This document shows positions 22,762 through 31,078 of a stretch of 34,168 bases of DNA, piece after piece (positions within the stretch are counted from its first letter, which is position 1; each line of letters begins with the position of its first letter). The stretch is from Flavobacteriales bacterium (lineage in GTDB: Bacteria > Bacteroidota > Bacteroidia > Flavobacteriales_F > PHOS-HE28). The stretch covers positions 1 to 34,168 of the forward strand of contig JAGQVV010000099.1 of NCBI GenBank assembly GCA_020437805.1, given 5' to 3'. The translations under genes and the position numbers were made by a program. Under the pieces are notes generated by a model. It was not told the DNA's origin, ran no database searches, and worked only from the letters and a program-made list of their open reading frames with translations.

Positions 22762-24143
22762 GGAAGTTTTTCCTTGAGGTCCGCTTCGATGACCTGCACC
22801 ATGCTTTCAGAGGCGGTACGAAGCACTTCATTCGTCAAAGTGGCCACGGATTTCACTTCATGCGAAGCGGAAAGCAGGGAGCGCAATTCCCGGCGTCCGC
22901 TGGCGCTCAGGTCAGCGGAACCCTTGCCCATGGGCAGCAGAGCATCCTTGTTGCCGGAATAGGTCGCATAGTAGGCGTGGTCCTTGGCCTCCTTCTCGGC
23001 CATACGGCTCACCAATACCTCACCGGTCTCCAAGGAAACGAGGCGATAGTTGAAGGAGAGCACGACCTTGTTCTCTTGGAAATACTCGCTGTAGCGCACC
23101 GGCTTGTAACGGGTCACATAGTACTTCTCCCCGGTCTCTTTGTTGACCTGCTGGACACGATACTGTTCAAAACCGTCCTTGGTACTTCGGCGCACGGAAC
23201 CCGCGATCTCGCGGTGATCCACCACAGTACCCATCAGGACAGCGTGTGCGCCGATCAGGTTCCCTACACGCACCGCGGTCTGTTCGTCCACCACCCCGCT
23301 CAGGCTCAGGCGTTGCTCTTCCATGATCTTCTCCATGTTCTCACGGTCCACAACTTTCAGGAACGGGTCCTTGGAGGACGTCAAAGCGGTCATGGCATGG
23401 GCTTGGACCTTGGACGCGATCGCGTTGTCCTTGTTGGTTGCGGTGAACGGAAGCACGGCCACCACGAACTGGCCTTTGGTGATGCACTCCTCCCGCAACG
23501 AGCTGGCATCCTTGTACCCACTGTTCTTATCGGTGACCAACTTGAACTGGGCATATGCCTTGCGGAAATTCCCCGCGGTCAGTTCAACGGTGCCTGAACG
23601 ATAAAGGGGTTCCAAGTACGCCACATCCTGGAGGCTGCTCGCGTCCTTATAGTTCGGTTCCAACGCAGCGATCTTGGCGAACACCCTTTCGGCGGCGGCG
23701 AATTCCTCCTTCTCGAACAAAGCCTGCCCTTCATTGTAGAGGTCCACGAGGTACTCACCCTTCACCTTTTCAAAATCCGCCTTGTAGTGGTCCGGGATCT
23801 CCAACATGACACCGGCAGCCCTAACACGTTCCTGGTAGTCCACGGCCTTTTGATAGGAGGCCACCGCTTCTGCTCGGGAGCCGCCCATGGCCACGTTCTT
23901 GAAAAATGTGCTCAATTCATCATTCAGGACCTGCTGTCCGGTCTTCTTCAGACCGATCTTGGCATCGGTGTTCTTCGCATTGCGCCTAGCGGCCTGCAGG
24001 AACATGTCGGCCGCCTCAGCGTACAGGCCCGCCTCGTCCAGCTTCTCCCCCTTCTTGGAGAAGGACTTCGACCCGGAGCACCCGACGAGGAGCAGGATGG
24101 CAAGGAGGATCGAGGCTATGTGGATCGAGCGGAACATGTCCAT
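22758..24143 (-). CDS. CsgG-domain lipoprotein with N-terminal TPR-like region
   Basis: 461 residues. The lipobox LVGC sets C22. Residues about 28-215 are TPR-like helices (DEAGLYAEAADMFLQAARRN, EKEEFAAAERVFAKIAALEP, TAGNFRKAYAQFKLVTDKNS). Residues about 225-310 are a CsgG fold: FVVAVLPFTATNKDNAIASK, VVDRENMEKIMEEQRLSLSG and RVGNLIGAHAVLMGTVVDH are the diagnostic VV-R--ME-i--EQ-l and GA-----G segments. CsgG forms the curli export pore in E. coli; the same fold occurs in LpoB and other envelope lipoproteins, so a pore is not implied. It lies in the DUF4476-CsgG-LPP20-LPP20 cluster. Confidence 0.88.
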   Translation of the reverse strand: MDMFRSIHIASILLAILLLVGCSGSKSFSKKGEKLDEAGLYAEAADMFLQAARRNAKNTDAKIGLKKTGQQVLNDELSTFFKNVAMGGSRAEAVASYQKAVDYQERVRAAGVMLEIPDHYKADFEKVKGEYLVDLYNEGQALFEKEEFAAAERVFAKIAALEPNYKDASSLQDVAYLEPLYRSGTVELTAGNFRKAYAQFKLVTDKNSGYKDASSLREECITKGQFVVAVLPFTATNKDNAIASKVQAHAMTALTSSKDPFLKVVDRENMEKIMEEQRLSLSGVVDEQTAVRVGNLIGAHAVLMGTVVDHREIAGSVRRSTKDGFEQYRVQQVNKETGEKYYVTRYKPVRYSEYFQENKVVLSFNYRLVSLETGEVLVSRMAEKEAKDHAYYATYSGNKDALLPMGKGSADLSASGRRELRSLLSASHEVKSVATLTNEVLRTASESMVQVIEADLKEKLP

Positions 24144-24172
24144 GAGAGGATGGTTGGATAAGCGTTCGTGTC

Positions 24173-25156
24173 CTAACGCGCTTCTATGTATTCGTTGAGC
24201 TCATCGACCGAGGATTCGAATGAGAACGCATCGTTCACCCGGTAGTAGTTATCGATGTCGTATGTGCGCTCGTAGGCGTACTTCGCGAAGTCCAATTTCG
24301 AATCCTCGAAACCGAAAAGACCCATCAGTCCTTTCACCTGATCGACGGTGAAGCACCTGTCCCCTCCGACCTGCTTCGCCATGGTCATCTTGGTGTCCTC
24401 GAAGGTCTTGCTTTCAATGCTTTTCCTCGCCTCGGCGAATTCCGGATCGCTCATCGGCATATCGCAGCCAATGCGTCCGGTATACCCGGGCATGGAGTAG
24501 GTCACGGGTTCCTTCACAACGGGCTTCGTTGGCGTCGATGGTGTGGAGATCGCCGTGGTGCTGGTCGTGGTCGTGGTGCGTGTCGTCGTGGAAGTGTTGG
24601 TTGAGCCGCCTACCATTCCTTCATCCAAGTTGACGCTCATGTTGATCCCCACACCGTTCACCGCCATATTGATATCCACTTTTTCATTGCTGCCGCCCAC
24701 TTCCTCGACAACGGTGGTCGTGGTGATCACGGTGGGATCCTGTTCCATCGCTTCCACCACGGTGACGGGTGCGTCCTCCCTGAATTCCGTCGGGCTCGGC
24801 TTCGCTGGTTCCTCGCTGGCTGCAGTACCCAAAGCAGCTTCGCCACTGGGACGCAACACGCGTTCACCTTTCTTGTTGGTCGTTATCATGATCGTATACT
24901 CCTTGCCCGGTTCAAAGTAGCCGGACTTCTTCAGTTGAGGAATTGCGGCATCGGCGAAACGTACCATCACCACAGGGGTCTCAGTTCGAATGCCTGTTGC
25001 GATGACCCGGGCTGCGGGTTGATCGTTCTTCTGTTCGCCATCGATCAGCAAGGTGAACTTCACACCATCATCGGTGAAGAAGACCAGGTCCCTTGTTTGG
25101 GCGAAGCCGTGGAGGAACGAGAACGCGAGGATCAGAAGTGTGGAGAGGCGTGCCAT
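24173..25156 (-). CDS. Secreted DUF4476-domain protein with Thr-rich linker
   Basis: 327 residues from the ATG at 25156, chosen for the signal peptide (MARLSTLLILAFSFLHGFAQ); upstream in-frame starts have none. Residues about 20-125 form a beta-rich domain (LVFFTDDGVKFTLLIDGEQK, TYIMITT-like region). A low-complexity linker of Thr, Ser and Val follows (about 200-235, with a run TTTRTTTTTSTT). The last 90 residues are a DUF4476 domain: CDMPMSDPEFAEARKSIESK, MAKQVGGDRCFTVDQVKGLM and YAYERTYDIDNYYRVNDAF match this family closely. DUF4476 proteins are secreted and common in Bacteroidota, function unknown. It is the promoter-proximal gene of the cluster; 29 bases separate it from the CsgG gene. 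Confidence 0.87.
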   Translation of the reverse strand: MARLSTLLILAFSFLHGFAQTRDLVFFTDDGVKFTLLIDGEQKNDQPAARVIATGIRTETPVVMVRFADAAIPQLKKSGYFEPGKEYTIMITTNKKGERVLRPSGEAALGTAASEEPAKPSPTEFREDAPVTVVEAMEQDPTVITTTTVVEEVGGSNEKVDINMAVNGVGINMSVNLDEGMVGGSTNTSTTTRTTTTTSTTAISTPSTPTKPVVKEPVTYSMPGYTGRIGCDMPMSDPEFAEARKSIESKTFEDTKMTMAKQVGGDRCFTVDQVKGLMGLFGFEDSKLDFAKYAYERTYDIDNYYRVNDAFSFESSVDELNEYIEAR

Positions 25157-25176
25157 GGTGGTTTTCAGATGGGTTG

Positions 25177-25206
25177 CGAAGTTAGCCGTTGGCCTATGCC
25201 GGGCAA
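25177..25206 (-). promoter_or_regulatory. Promoter for the DUF4476-CsgG-LPP20 cluster
   Basis: Minus-strand TTG (complement of 25204-25206) and TAACTTCG (complement of 25177-25184) are separated by 19 bases. The -7 element lies about 21 bases upstream of the start at 25156. Both elements are correctly spaced, making this one of the best promoter candidates in the window. Confidence 0.6.
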
Positions 25207-25256
25207 GCCGCATGCCAAACCCTGAGCCCGAGCAATGAGCCTTATTCCACCTGCAC

Positions 25257-25288
25257 TTGGGAGGGGCGCCCAGCACTTCGCATCTTCG
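25257..25288 (+). promoter_or_regulatory. Promoter for the saccharopine dehydrogenase gene
   Basis: TTG at 25257-25259 and CATCTTCG at 25281-25288 are 21 bases apart; CATCTTCG is followed by TGGTCC, just as before dapD. The start codon is 24 bases downstream. It is back to back with the promoter of the DUF4476 cluster. Confidence 0.5.
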
Positions 25289-25311
25289 TGGTCCCAAGTC
25301 ATCCCGAATTC

Positions 25312-26652
25312 ATGCGCAAGATCCTGATCCTCGGTGCCGGTCGTTCGGCATCCTCCTTGATCCAGTACCTCATCCGCCATGCCGGCGCACAGGACTGGCG
25401 CGTCACTGTGGCGGATCAGGACCAAGCACATGCCGAGGCGATGGTGAAGGAGGGGCCGGAAGTGGCCACCGGCCTGGCCTTGGATGCAACGAAGGCCGAT
25501 GCACGTGGTGCTTTGATCGCCGCACACGATCTGGTGATCAGCATGCTGCCTGCCTTCATGCACATGGATGTGATGCAGGACTGCCTGCGCCTGAAGAAGC
25601 ATGTGATCACGCCGAGCTATGTGCCCGACACATTGCTTCCATTGGATAAGGAGTTCAAGGCTGCGGGATCGATCGTGATGAACGAAATGGGATTGGACCC
25701 GGGCATCGACCACATGAGCGCGATGCGCATCCTGGACCGCATTCGCAGGGAGGATGGTCGTATGGAGAAGTTCGAAAGTTACACCGGAGGGCTTGTGGCA
25801 CCGGAGAGCGACGATAATCCTTGGGGCTACAAGTTCAGCTGGAACCCTCGGAACGTGATATTGGCCGGACAAGGCGGTGCGGCGAAGTACATCCAAGGCG
25901 GGATCACGAAGTACATCCCCTACCACAAGCTGTTCCAACAAACGGTCCGTGTGGAAGTGGAAGGTTCCGGGGCCTTCGACGGGTACGCGAACCGTGACTC
26001 GCTCAAGTACAGGGCGCAATACGGGATCGAGGAGATCCCCACGCTCATTCGCGGCACACTGCGCAAAGCGGGCTATTGCGAAGCTTGGGATGCCTTCGTG
26101 CAATTGGGCTGCACCGATGATGGCTATCCCATGGAACTGCCCAAGGATGCTACCTGGCCGGATTACATCGAGTCCTTCCTTCCGGACTCTCCTGAAACCG
26201 ACCTGCGCACCCGTGTTTCCAAATACTTGAGGATCCCGAAGGATGGGTCGGCCATGGAGCGTTTGGCGTGGTTGGGACTCTTCGAGCGCAATGCCATCGG
26301 TGTTGCCGGAAGATCCCCGGCAGCCACCCTACAGCACTTATTGGAGAAGAAGTGGAAGCTCGGCCCGAAGGACAGGGACATGGTGGTGATGTGGCATCGC
26401 TTCCGCTACAGTGTTGAAGGACAGCACCAAACGATCCATTCCACCTTGAGCGTGATCGGTGAGGACACCACTCATACCGCCATGGCAAGGACCGTGGGTC
26501 TGCCGATCGCGATCGCCTGTAAATTGGTGCTCAATGGCGGGATCAAGGAGCGAGGGATCCTTTTACCCCTTGCACCATCGATCTACGACCCGATCCTGGA
26601 CGAACTGGAAACACTGGGTATCGCGTTCAATGAGGAGGAACTCGAAGCCTAA
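25312..26652 (+). CDS. Saccharopine dehydrogenase (saccharopine reductase-like)
   Basis: 446 residues from the ATG at 25312. The Rossmann start is KILILGAGRSASSLIQYLI, typical of Lys9-type saccharopine reductases. Further signatures are VMNEMGLDPGIDHMSAMRIL (about 123-142), ESYTGGLVAPESDDNPWGYKFSWNPRNV, and the late MARTVGLPIAIACKLVLNG. The family interconverts saccharopine with aminoadipate semialdehyde and glutamate, a lysine degradation or synthesis step. Because dapD is present elsewhere in the window, degradation is more likely than synthesis. Its stop overlaps the stop of the convergent trmN6 gene by 4 bases (CTAA). Confidence 0.92.
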   Translation: MRKILILGAGRSASSLIQYLIRHAGAQDWRVTVADQDQAHAEAMVKEGPEVATGLALDATKADARGALIAAHDLVISMLPAFMHMDVMQDCLRLKKHVITPSYVPDTLLPLDKEFKAAGSIVMNEMGLDPGIDHMSAMRILDRIRREDGRMEKFESYTGGLVAPESDDNPWGYKFSWNPRNVILAGQGGAAKYIQGGITKYIPYHKLFQQTVRVEVEGSGAFDGYANRDSLKYRAQYGIEEIPTLIRGTLRKAGYCEAWDAFVQLGCTDDGYPMELPKDATWPDYIESFLPDSPETDLRTRVSKYLRIPKDGSAMERLAWLGLFERNAIGVAGRSPAATLQHLLEKKWKLGPKDRDMVVMWHRFRYSVEGQHQTIHSTLSVIGEDTTHTAMARTVGLPIAIACKLVLNGGIKERGILLPLAPSIYDPILDELETLGIAFNEEELEA

Positions 26653-27359
26653 GGACCAGGCATCAGATCGCTGATCAGTGCACGGTACTCGGGGGTGTAA
26701 TCAAAGGGTCCAGTGGCCTCGATCGTAAGCTCCAGGTCCTCTACTTCCCTGCCGCTCCGGTCCATTTCCAAGAGCAGACGCTTGGGCGGGCGGTGCTCGA
26801 CATAGCGGACAACGCACCTGCGCGTCGGGGCCAGACCCGCTCTGGCAGCTTCCTTCAGGAACTCCTTCTCCCTGGACAAGGGAATGATCACATTGAAGCG
26901 TCCATCGGGCATCAGAAGTTCACGCACAGCGGTGATCAGCTCAGTGAACAACAATTCGTTGCTGTGCTTGGCGATACCTACACGTTGATCCGGTGAAGTG
27001 AAGTAACCCGAATAGTATGGCGGGTTGCAAATGATGAGATCGAAGTGATCGGTGCTCCGCATACGTCGAACATCCATACGGTGCACACGTACCCGATCCG
27101 CCCAAGGGCTAGCGGCGGCATTCTCAGCCGCTTGTTGCGCGGACGGGTCGTCGATCTCCACGGCATGGATCGTGGCCTCCTCGTTGCGCTGTGCAGCGAT
27201 CAACGCGAGCAGGCCCGTACCCGTACCGATATCCAGGATCCTCTTCGCACCGGCATAAGAGACCCAAGCGCCGAAGAGGACCCCGTCAGTACCTACCTTG
27301 AGTGCACAGCGGTCCTGTTGAACAACGAACTGCTTGAAACGGAATGTCGGTTTCGGCAT
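26649..27359 (-). CDS. trmN6: tRNA1(Val) (adenine(37)-N6)-methyltransferase
   Basis: 236 residues. The SAM-binding motif is ILDIGTGTGLLALIAAQR, followed by the acidic motif IHAVEIDD. The N6-adenine active-site motif is FDLIICNPPYYSG (NPPY). FRFKQFVVQQDRCALKVGTDGVLFGAW is the family start. The protein methylates A37 of tRNA-Val in E. coli (YfiC). It lies 4 bases after rimM and is part of the rpsP-rimM-trmN6 operon. The gene symbol rests on the strong motif match and this context. Confidence 0.93.
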   Translation of the reverse strand: MPKPTFRFKQFVVQQDRCALKVGTDGVLFGAWVSYAGAKRILDIGTGTGLLALIAAQRNEEATIHAVEIDDPSAQQAAENAAASPWADRVRVHRMDVRRMRSTDHFDLIICNPPYYSGYFTSPDQRVGIAKHSNELLFTELITAVRELLMPDGRFNVIIPLSREKEFLKEAARAGLAPTRRCVVRYVEHRPPKRLLLEMDRSGREVEDLELTIEATGPFDYTPEYRALISDLMPGP

Positions 27360-27363
27360 TCTC

Positions 27364-27891
27364 TCACGTCCCGCGGTATAGGTCCACCAGGCCCGGCGGC
27401 GTTCGCACCAACAATGTGTTCGTGTCAGGATCGATACCCAGGATCATTTCCTCGGCCACCGGTATCATCACTTCCTGTTCGCCATGCAAAACAACAAGCA
27501 CCGGATTCTTATCAGACCCATCCAACCCGATCACTTCGCCCAGATCACCATGCGCCTCATCCCGCACGATCAGACCCATGAACTCCTCGGGGTCCCAGCT
27601 CTCATCGCTGCCATCGGAAAGCAGGCCGGGTGGTGCATACAAGTCCCTTCCCACAAGGATCGACGCACTTTGCGGGTCGCTGAAGTCATCGAACTTCACA
27701 AGGATATCACGCCCCTTGTCATGGAACCTGCTGAAGAAGAAAGGCACCTTCTGACCCTCGATATCCACGAACAACGATCCGGCATGGACCAGGTCATCAA
27801 GGTCACAGTCCTCCAAATGCACGGTCAGCTCCCCTTGATGCCCCCAAGGCTTTCCCAATCGTCCTATACGGTGGAGGCTCTCCAGATCCAT
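27364..27891 (-). CDS. rimM: Ribosome maturation factor RimM
   Basis: 175 residues. The RimM N-terminal beta-barrel opens LHRIGRLGKPWGHQGELTVH, with the G-xxxGLKGElkv-like motif. The C-terminal PRC-like barrel has FMGLIVRDEAHGDLGEVIGL, NPVLVVLHGEQEVMIPVAEE and the DPDTNTLLVRTPPGLVDLY end, all typical. RimM binds S19 and helps mature the 30S head. It follows rpsP by 84 bases, with a hairpin between them, and precedes trmN6 by 4 bases. Confidence 0.96.
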   Translation of the reverse strand: MDLESLHRIGRLGKPWGHQGELTVHLEDCDLDDLVHAGSLFVDIEGQKVPFFFSRFHDKGRDILVKFDDFSDPQSASILVGRDLYAPPGLLSDGSDESWDPEEFMGLIVRDEAHGDLGEVIGLDGSDKNPVLVVLHGEQEVMIPVAEEMILGIDPDTNTLLVRTPPGLVDLYRGT

Positions 27892-27926
27892 GTCGGAAAA
27901 TTACGGGTTCCATGGATCGGAAATGA

Positions 27927-27960
27927 GAATGCCCGCATTCGTTTCCGAACACGGGCATTC
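27927..27960 (-). terminator. Hairpin with GAAA tetraloop between rpsP and rimM
   Basis: Read on the minus strand, GAATGCCCG and CGGGCATTC form a 9-bp stem. Two G-U wobbles continue inward to TTCG-GAAA-CGAA, giving a 15-bp stem capped by a GNRA tetraloop. It lies about 15 bases after the rpsP stop and 35 bases before the rimM start. It could be a partial terminator, a processing site or an RNA-binding site. Confidence 0.6.
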
Positions 27961-27975
27961 CAAAAAGTGGGCTGA

Positions 27976-28587
27976 TCACTCGGCAGCAGGCTCGGTACCT
28001 TCTGCGGCAGGCGCCTCAGCAGCAGGAGCTTCTTCAGCAGCAGGAGCTTCTTCAGCGGCGGGTGCTTCTTCGGTGGCGGGTGTTTCTTCAGCGGCCGGCT
28101 CAGCAGCGGCCGTTTCAGTGGCACTTGCGGCGGCGAGCTTGGCGCTCTGTGCAGCAGCCATGTCGGCGGCCTTCTTGGTCTCGGCCTCGACGCGTGCCTT
28201 CTCCGCAGCACTGGCACCTTCGGCAAGCTTGGTCTTCTTGCCTTCGATCTTGGCGTTCTTCTCGTTCTTCCAAATGTCGAAGCGACGTTCGGCCTCCGCC
28301 TCATCGAATGCGCCCTTCTTCACACCATTGGCGAGATGGTTCTTGTAGACCACGCCCGTGTAGCTCAGGATGGCCCGGCAGGTATCGCTCGGTTGGGCAC
28401 CTTTCTGCAGCCAATCCATGGCCTTGTCTGTGTTCACCTCAATGAACGCGGGGTTCTGGTTGGGATCGTAAGCACCGATCCGTTCGATGTATTTCCCGTC
28501 ACGGGGTGCACGGGAATCGGCCACTACCAAGTGGTAATACGGCCGGCCTTTCTTGCCCTTTCTCTGAAGGCGGATGCGAGTTGGCAT
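27976..28587 (-). CDS. rpsP: 30S ribosomal protein S16 with long acidic Ala/Glu tail
   Basis: 203 residues, more than twice the E. coli length. Residues 1-85 are normal S16: MPTRIRLQRKGKKGRPYYHL, DSRAPRDGKYIERIGAYDPN and PSDTCRAILSYTGV. A charged helix follows (about 90-145) and then a low-complexity tail of Ala, Glu and Pro to the end. The tail contains an 18-bp DNA repeat (28022-28093) encoding repeats of EAPAAE-like units. Extended S16 tails occur in Bacteroidota. Operon with rimM and trmN6. A well-spaced promoter lies upstream. Confidence 0.96.
   Translation of the reverse strand: MPTRIRLQRKGKKGRPYYHLVVADSRAPRDGKYIERIGAYDPNQNPAFIEVNTDKAMDWLQKGAQPSDTCRAILSYTGVVYKNHLANGVKKGAFDEAEAERRFDIWKNEKNAKIEGKKTKLAEGASAAEKARVEAETKKAADMAAAQSAKLAAASATETAAAEPAAEETPATEEAPAAEEAPAAEEAPAAEAPAAEGTEPAAE
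28022..28093. repeat. Four tandem 18-bp units within rpsP
   Basis: On the plus strand the units are GCAGGAGCTTCTTCAGCA (28022-28039), GCAGGAGCTTCTTCAGCG (28040-28057), GCGGGTGCTTCTTCGGTG (28058-28075) and GCGGGTGTTTCTTCAGCG (28076-28093). The first two differ at one base; the other two diverge further. Each unit is six codons of the S16 tail, so copy-number change keeps the frame. Confidence 0.8.
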
Positions 28588-28624
28588 GTCGCTGTTGGTT
28601 TAGTTGTCCCCGGAATTGGGGGTG

Positions 28625-28655
28625 CAAATGTGGGGGAATTCCCTGGGAAATCCAA
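28625..28655 (-). promoter_or_regulatory. Promoter of the rpsP-rimM-trmN6 operon
   Basis: On the minus strand, TTG (complement of 28653-28655) and CACATTTG (complement of 28625-28632) are separated by 20 bases, and the -7 is followed by CACCCC. The leader to the rpsP start at 28587 would be about 30 bases. Only the first base of the -7 departs from TAnnTTTG. Confidence 0.55.
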
Positions 28656-28753
28656 ATACAACCGCCGGCTGTAGAACGCTGGACGCGAGCTACTTATCCA
28701 TTCACCAGTCGATCATCTGCAAAAACAAGGTGGGGAAAAGCCACCTTTACGCC

Positions 28754-31078
28754 ATGCGTTTCCTTCCGGTCCTCCTATTCCTCGCGGTCCAAGCTGGTGC
28801 GCAGGACATCCTGCAGCCGTCGATCATCCCGGCGCCGGTGAAGATGTCCATCCAGTCCGGGAGCTGCGACCTAACCTGCGGTTGGGTGGTCCGGGGCGAA
28901 GGGGCCTCGCTCCCCGGGATGCTCAGTGGCGAGACCGCCGATCTGCAACAGCGCAGGCCCATCGACTGTGAGCGGGCCTTGGTGATCGACCTGGATCTGT
29001 TCACACCGGATACTCTGTTGCCGAACGAGTGGTACAGCCTGGTGGTGGAACCTGGACGGATCCACATCGCTGCGCCAACTGTAGAAGGCCTCTATCGTGG
29101 GTCGCGCACGCTGTTCCAACTACTGGAGCAAGGTTCAAAGACCGGCTCCCTCCCCTGCCTCTCCATCACCGACTGGCCGCGCTTCCCCTGGCGCGGCATG
29201 CACCTCGACGTATGCCGCCATTTCTTCCCGGTGGAGTTCGTCAAGAAGTACATCGACCTGCTGGCGCGCTACAAGATGAACACCTTTCACTGGCACCTCA
29301 CCGAGGACCAGGGCTGGCGGATCGAGATCAAGAAGTACCCGAAGCTGACGGAAGTGGGTGCCTGGCGCAGCGGCAGCCAGGTGGGACCCTACAGCCGGCG
29401 CGCCTACGACAGCATCCCCTACAGTGGCTTCTACACGCAGGACGAGATACGTGAGGTGGTTACGTATGCGGCGGCGCGTCACATCACCGTGGTGCCGGAG
29501 ATCGAGATGCCCGGACATGCCATGGCGGCTTTGGCGGCCTACCCCGAACTGGGCTGCACCGGTGGGCCTTATGAGGTGCAACGCGGTTGGGGGGTGTTCG
29601 AGGATGTGTTCTGTGCAGGGAACGACAGCGTGTTCACCTTGCTGGAGGTTGTGCTGTCCGAGGTGATGGACCTGTTCCCAAGTCCATACCTACATATCGG
29701 TGGCGATGAATGTCCAAAGGACCAATGGAAGGTCTGTACAAAATGCCAAGCGCGTATGAAGGCGCGCGAACTGAAGGACGAGCACGAGCTGCAGAGCTAT
29801 TTCATCCAACGGATCGAGAAATTCGTGAATGCGAAGGGCCGGAAGATCATCGGCTGGGACGAGATCCTGGAAGGCGGTCTGGCGCCGAACGCGGCCGTGA
29901 TGAGCTGGCGCGGAACCGAAGGCGGCATCGCGGCGGCGAAAAGTGGGCACTACGCCGTGATGAGCCCCGGCAGCCATTGCTACTTCGACCACTACCAGGG
30001 TGATCCCGCGAACGAACCACTGGCCATCGGTGGGTACACCACCGTGCAGAAGGTGTATAGCTACGAGCCCATCCCCGCCGAGCTGAAGCCCGAGGAGGCG
30101 AAGTACATACTCGGCGCACAGGGCAACGTGTGGACCGAGTACATCCTCACGCCGGAGCATGTGGAGTACATGGCCGTGCCGCGCATGTTAGCCTTGGCAG
30201 AGGTGCTTTGGACGCCGAAGGAGAGACGGGATGAGACGGACTTCATCGCTCGGCTGGAGGAGGAGTTCCCGAAGTTGGAGGCGATGAAGGTGAATGCGAG
30301 CAGAAGCTCGTACGCTCCTACGGTCCAATTGAAGTCAACCGGCCTCGGTGTTGTTGCCATTGAAGCCCATGCAAATTCAGCCGGTGCCGAGGTTCGTGCG
30401 AGAATGTTGGAGGGAGGTGCAAAAGACACCTTCACGGACTGGCCTTTCAACCTTGTATGGCAACCCATGAAGTCCAATACGACCGTTTCTTCCTCGGATA
30501 TGCAGAACCTGACGTTCGAGGTCGCCAGCTTTCGTGGCGATGAAATGCTGGGGAACCCGCTCAAGAGAACCCTTCTTTTCAATGACGCCACCGCCCGCCC
30601 CATCACTCTCAGCGTACAGCCTAACGAGCGCTACAACGAAGGCGGCGCGTTCACCTTGGTGGATGGCGTCACCGCGCAGGAGAAGCGCGTGAACACCGAA
30701 TGGCTGGGCTGGCGCCAGGGCGTCACCATCACGGTGGACCTGGGTAGCGTGCAGGACATCAGCCGCATCAGCATCGGCGCGTTGAACGAGACACATAGCT
30801 GGATCCATCTACCACGAACCGTGGACTTTTACACAAGTAGCGACGGCATCGAATACACTGTCGTTGGGGCTGATGTTGCCCAGCAACTTCCTATTGGAAC
30901 CGAAGCGCACCAAGGCTCAAATGAAGCGCCACAGGGCAGAAAACAGTTCGAGATGCTCGGCAAAATGAAAGGCAGGTATGTCCGCTTCACCGTGGAGCAC
31001 CCGGGCAAGATCCCTGTAGGCTTCCCTGGCGCAGGGAACCCGGCTTGGTTGTTCCTGGACGAGATCGAAGTGCGCTGA
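28754..31078 (+). CDS. Beta-N-acetylhexosaminidase (GH20) with C-terminal discoidin-like domain
   Basis: 774 residues from the ATG at 28754, which starts a signal peptide (MRFLPVLLFLAVQAGAQ). An N-terminal GH20b-type domain precedes the TIM barrel. The barrel shows RGMHLDVCRHFFPVEFVKKY, KMNTFHWHLTEDQGWRIEIK and the catalytic HIGGDECPK with D318-E319. VMSWRGTEGGIAAAKSGH and GAQGNVWTEYI follow. A linker domain lies at about 540-615. The last 150 residues resemble an F5/8 type C (discoidin) sugar-binding domain (VDLGSVQDISRISIGALNET, GRYVRFTVEHPG). The enzyme releases terminal GlcNAc or GalNAc from chitin oligomers or glycans, in the periplasm or at the surface. No T9SS tail is visible. The stop abuts the convergent NTF2-like gene. 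Confidence 0.95.
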   Translation: MRFLPVLLFLAVQAGAQDILQPSIIPAPVKMSIQSGSCDLTCGWVVRGEGASLPGMLSGETADLQQRRPIDCERALVIDLDLFTPDTLLPNEWYSLVVEPGRIHIAAPTVEGLYRGSRTLFQLLEQGSKTGSLPCLSITDWPRFPWRGMHLDVCRHFFPVEFVKKYIDLLARYKMNTFHWHLTEDQGWRIEIKKYPKLTEVGAWRSGSQVGPYSRRAYDSIPYSGFYTQDEIREVVTYAAARHITVVPEIEMPGHAMAALAAYPELGCTGGPYEVQRGWGVFEDVFCAGNDSVFTLLEVVLSEVMDLFPSPYLHIGGDECPKDQWKVCTKCQARMKARELKDEHELQSYFIQRIEKFVNAKGRKIIGWDEILEGGLAPNAAVMSWRGTEGGIAAAKSGHYAVMSPGSHCYFDHYQGDPANEPLAIGGYTTVQKVYSYEPIPAELKPEEAKYILGAQGNVWTEYILTPEHVEYMAVPRMLALAEVLWTPKERRDETDFIARLEEEFPKLEAMKVNASRSSYAPTVQLKSTGLGVVAIEAHANSAGAEVRARMLEGGAKDTFTDWPFNLVWQPMKSNTTVSSSDMQNLTFEVASFRGDEMLGNPLKRTLLFNDATARPITLSVQPNERYNEGGAFTLVDGVTAQEKRVNTEWLGWRQGVTITVDLGSVQDISRISIGALNETHSWIHLPRTVDFYTSSDGIEYTVVGADVAQQLPIGTEAHQGSNEAPQGRKQFEMLGKMKGRYVRFTVEHPGKIPVGFPGAGNPAWLFLDEIEVR

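Noticed and set aside
28022..28093. Possible CRISPR-like tandem repeats
   Set aside because: The units are contiguous, lack spacers and encode the S16 tail in frame.
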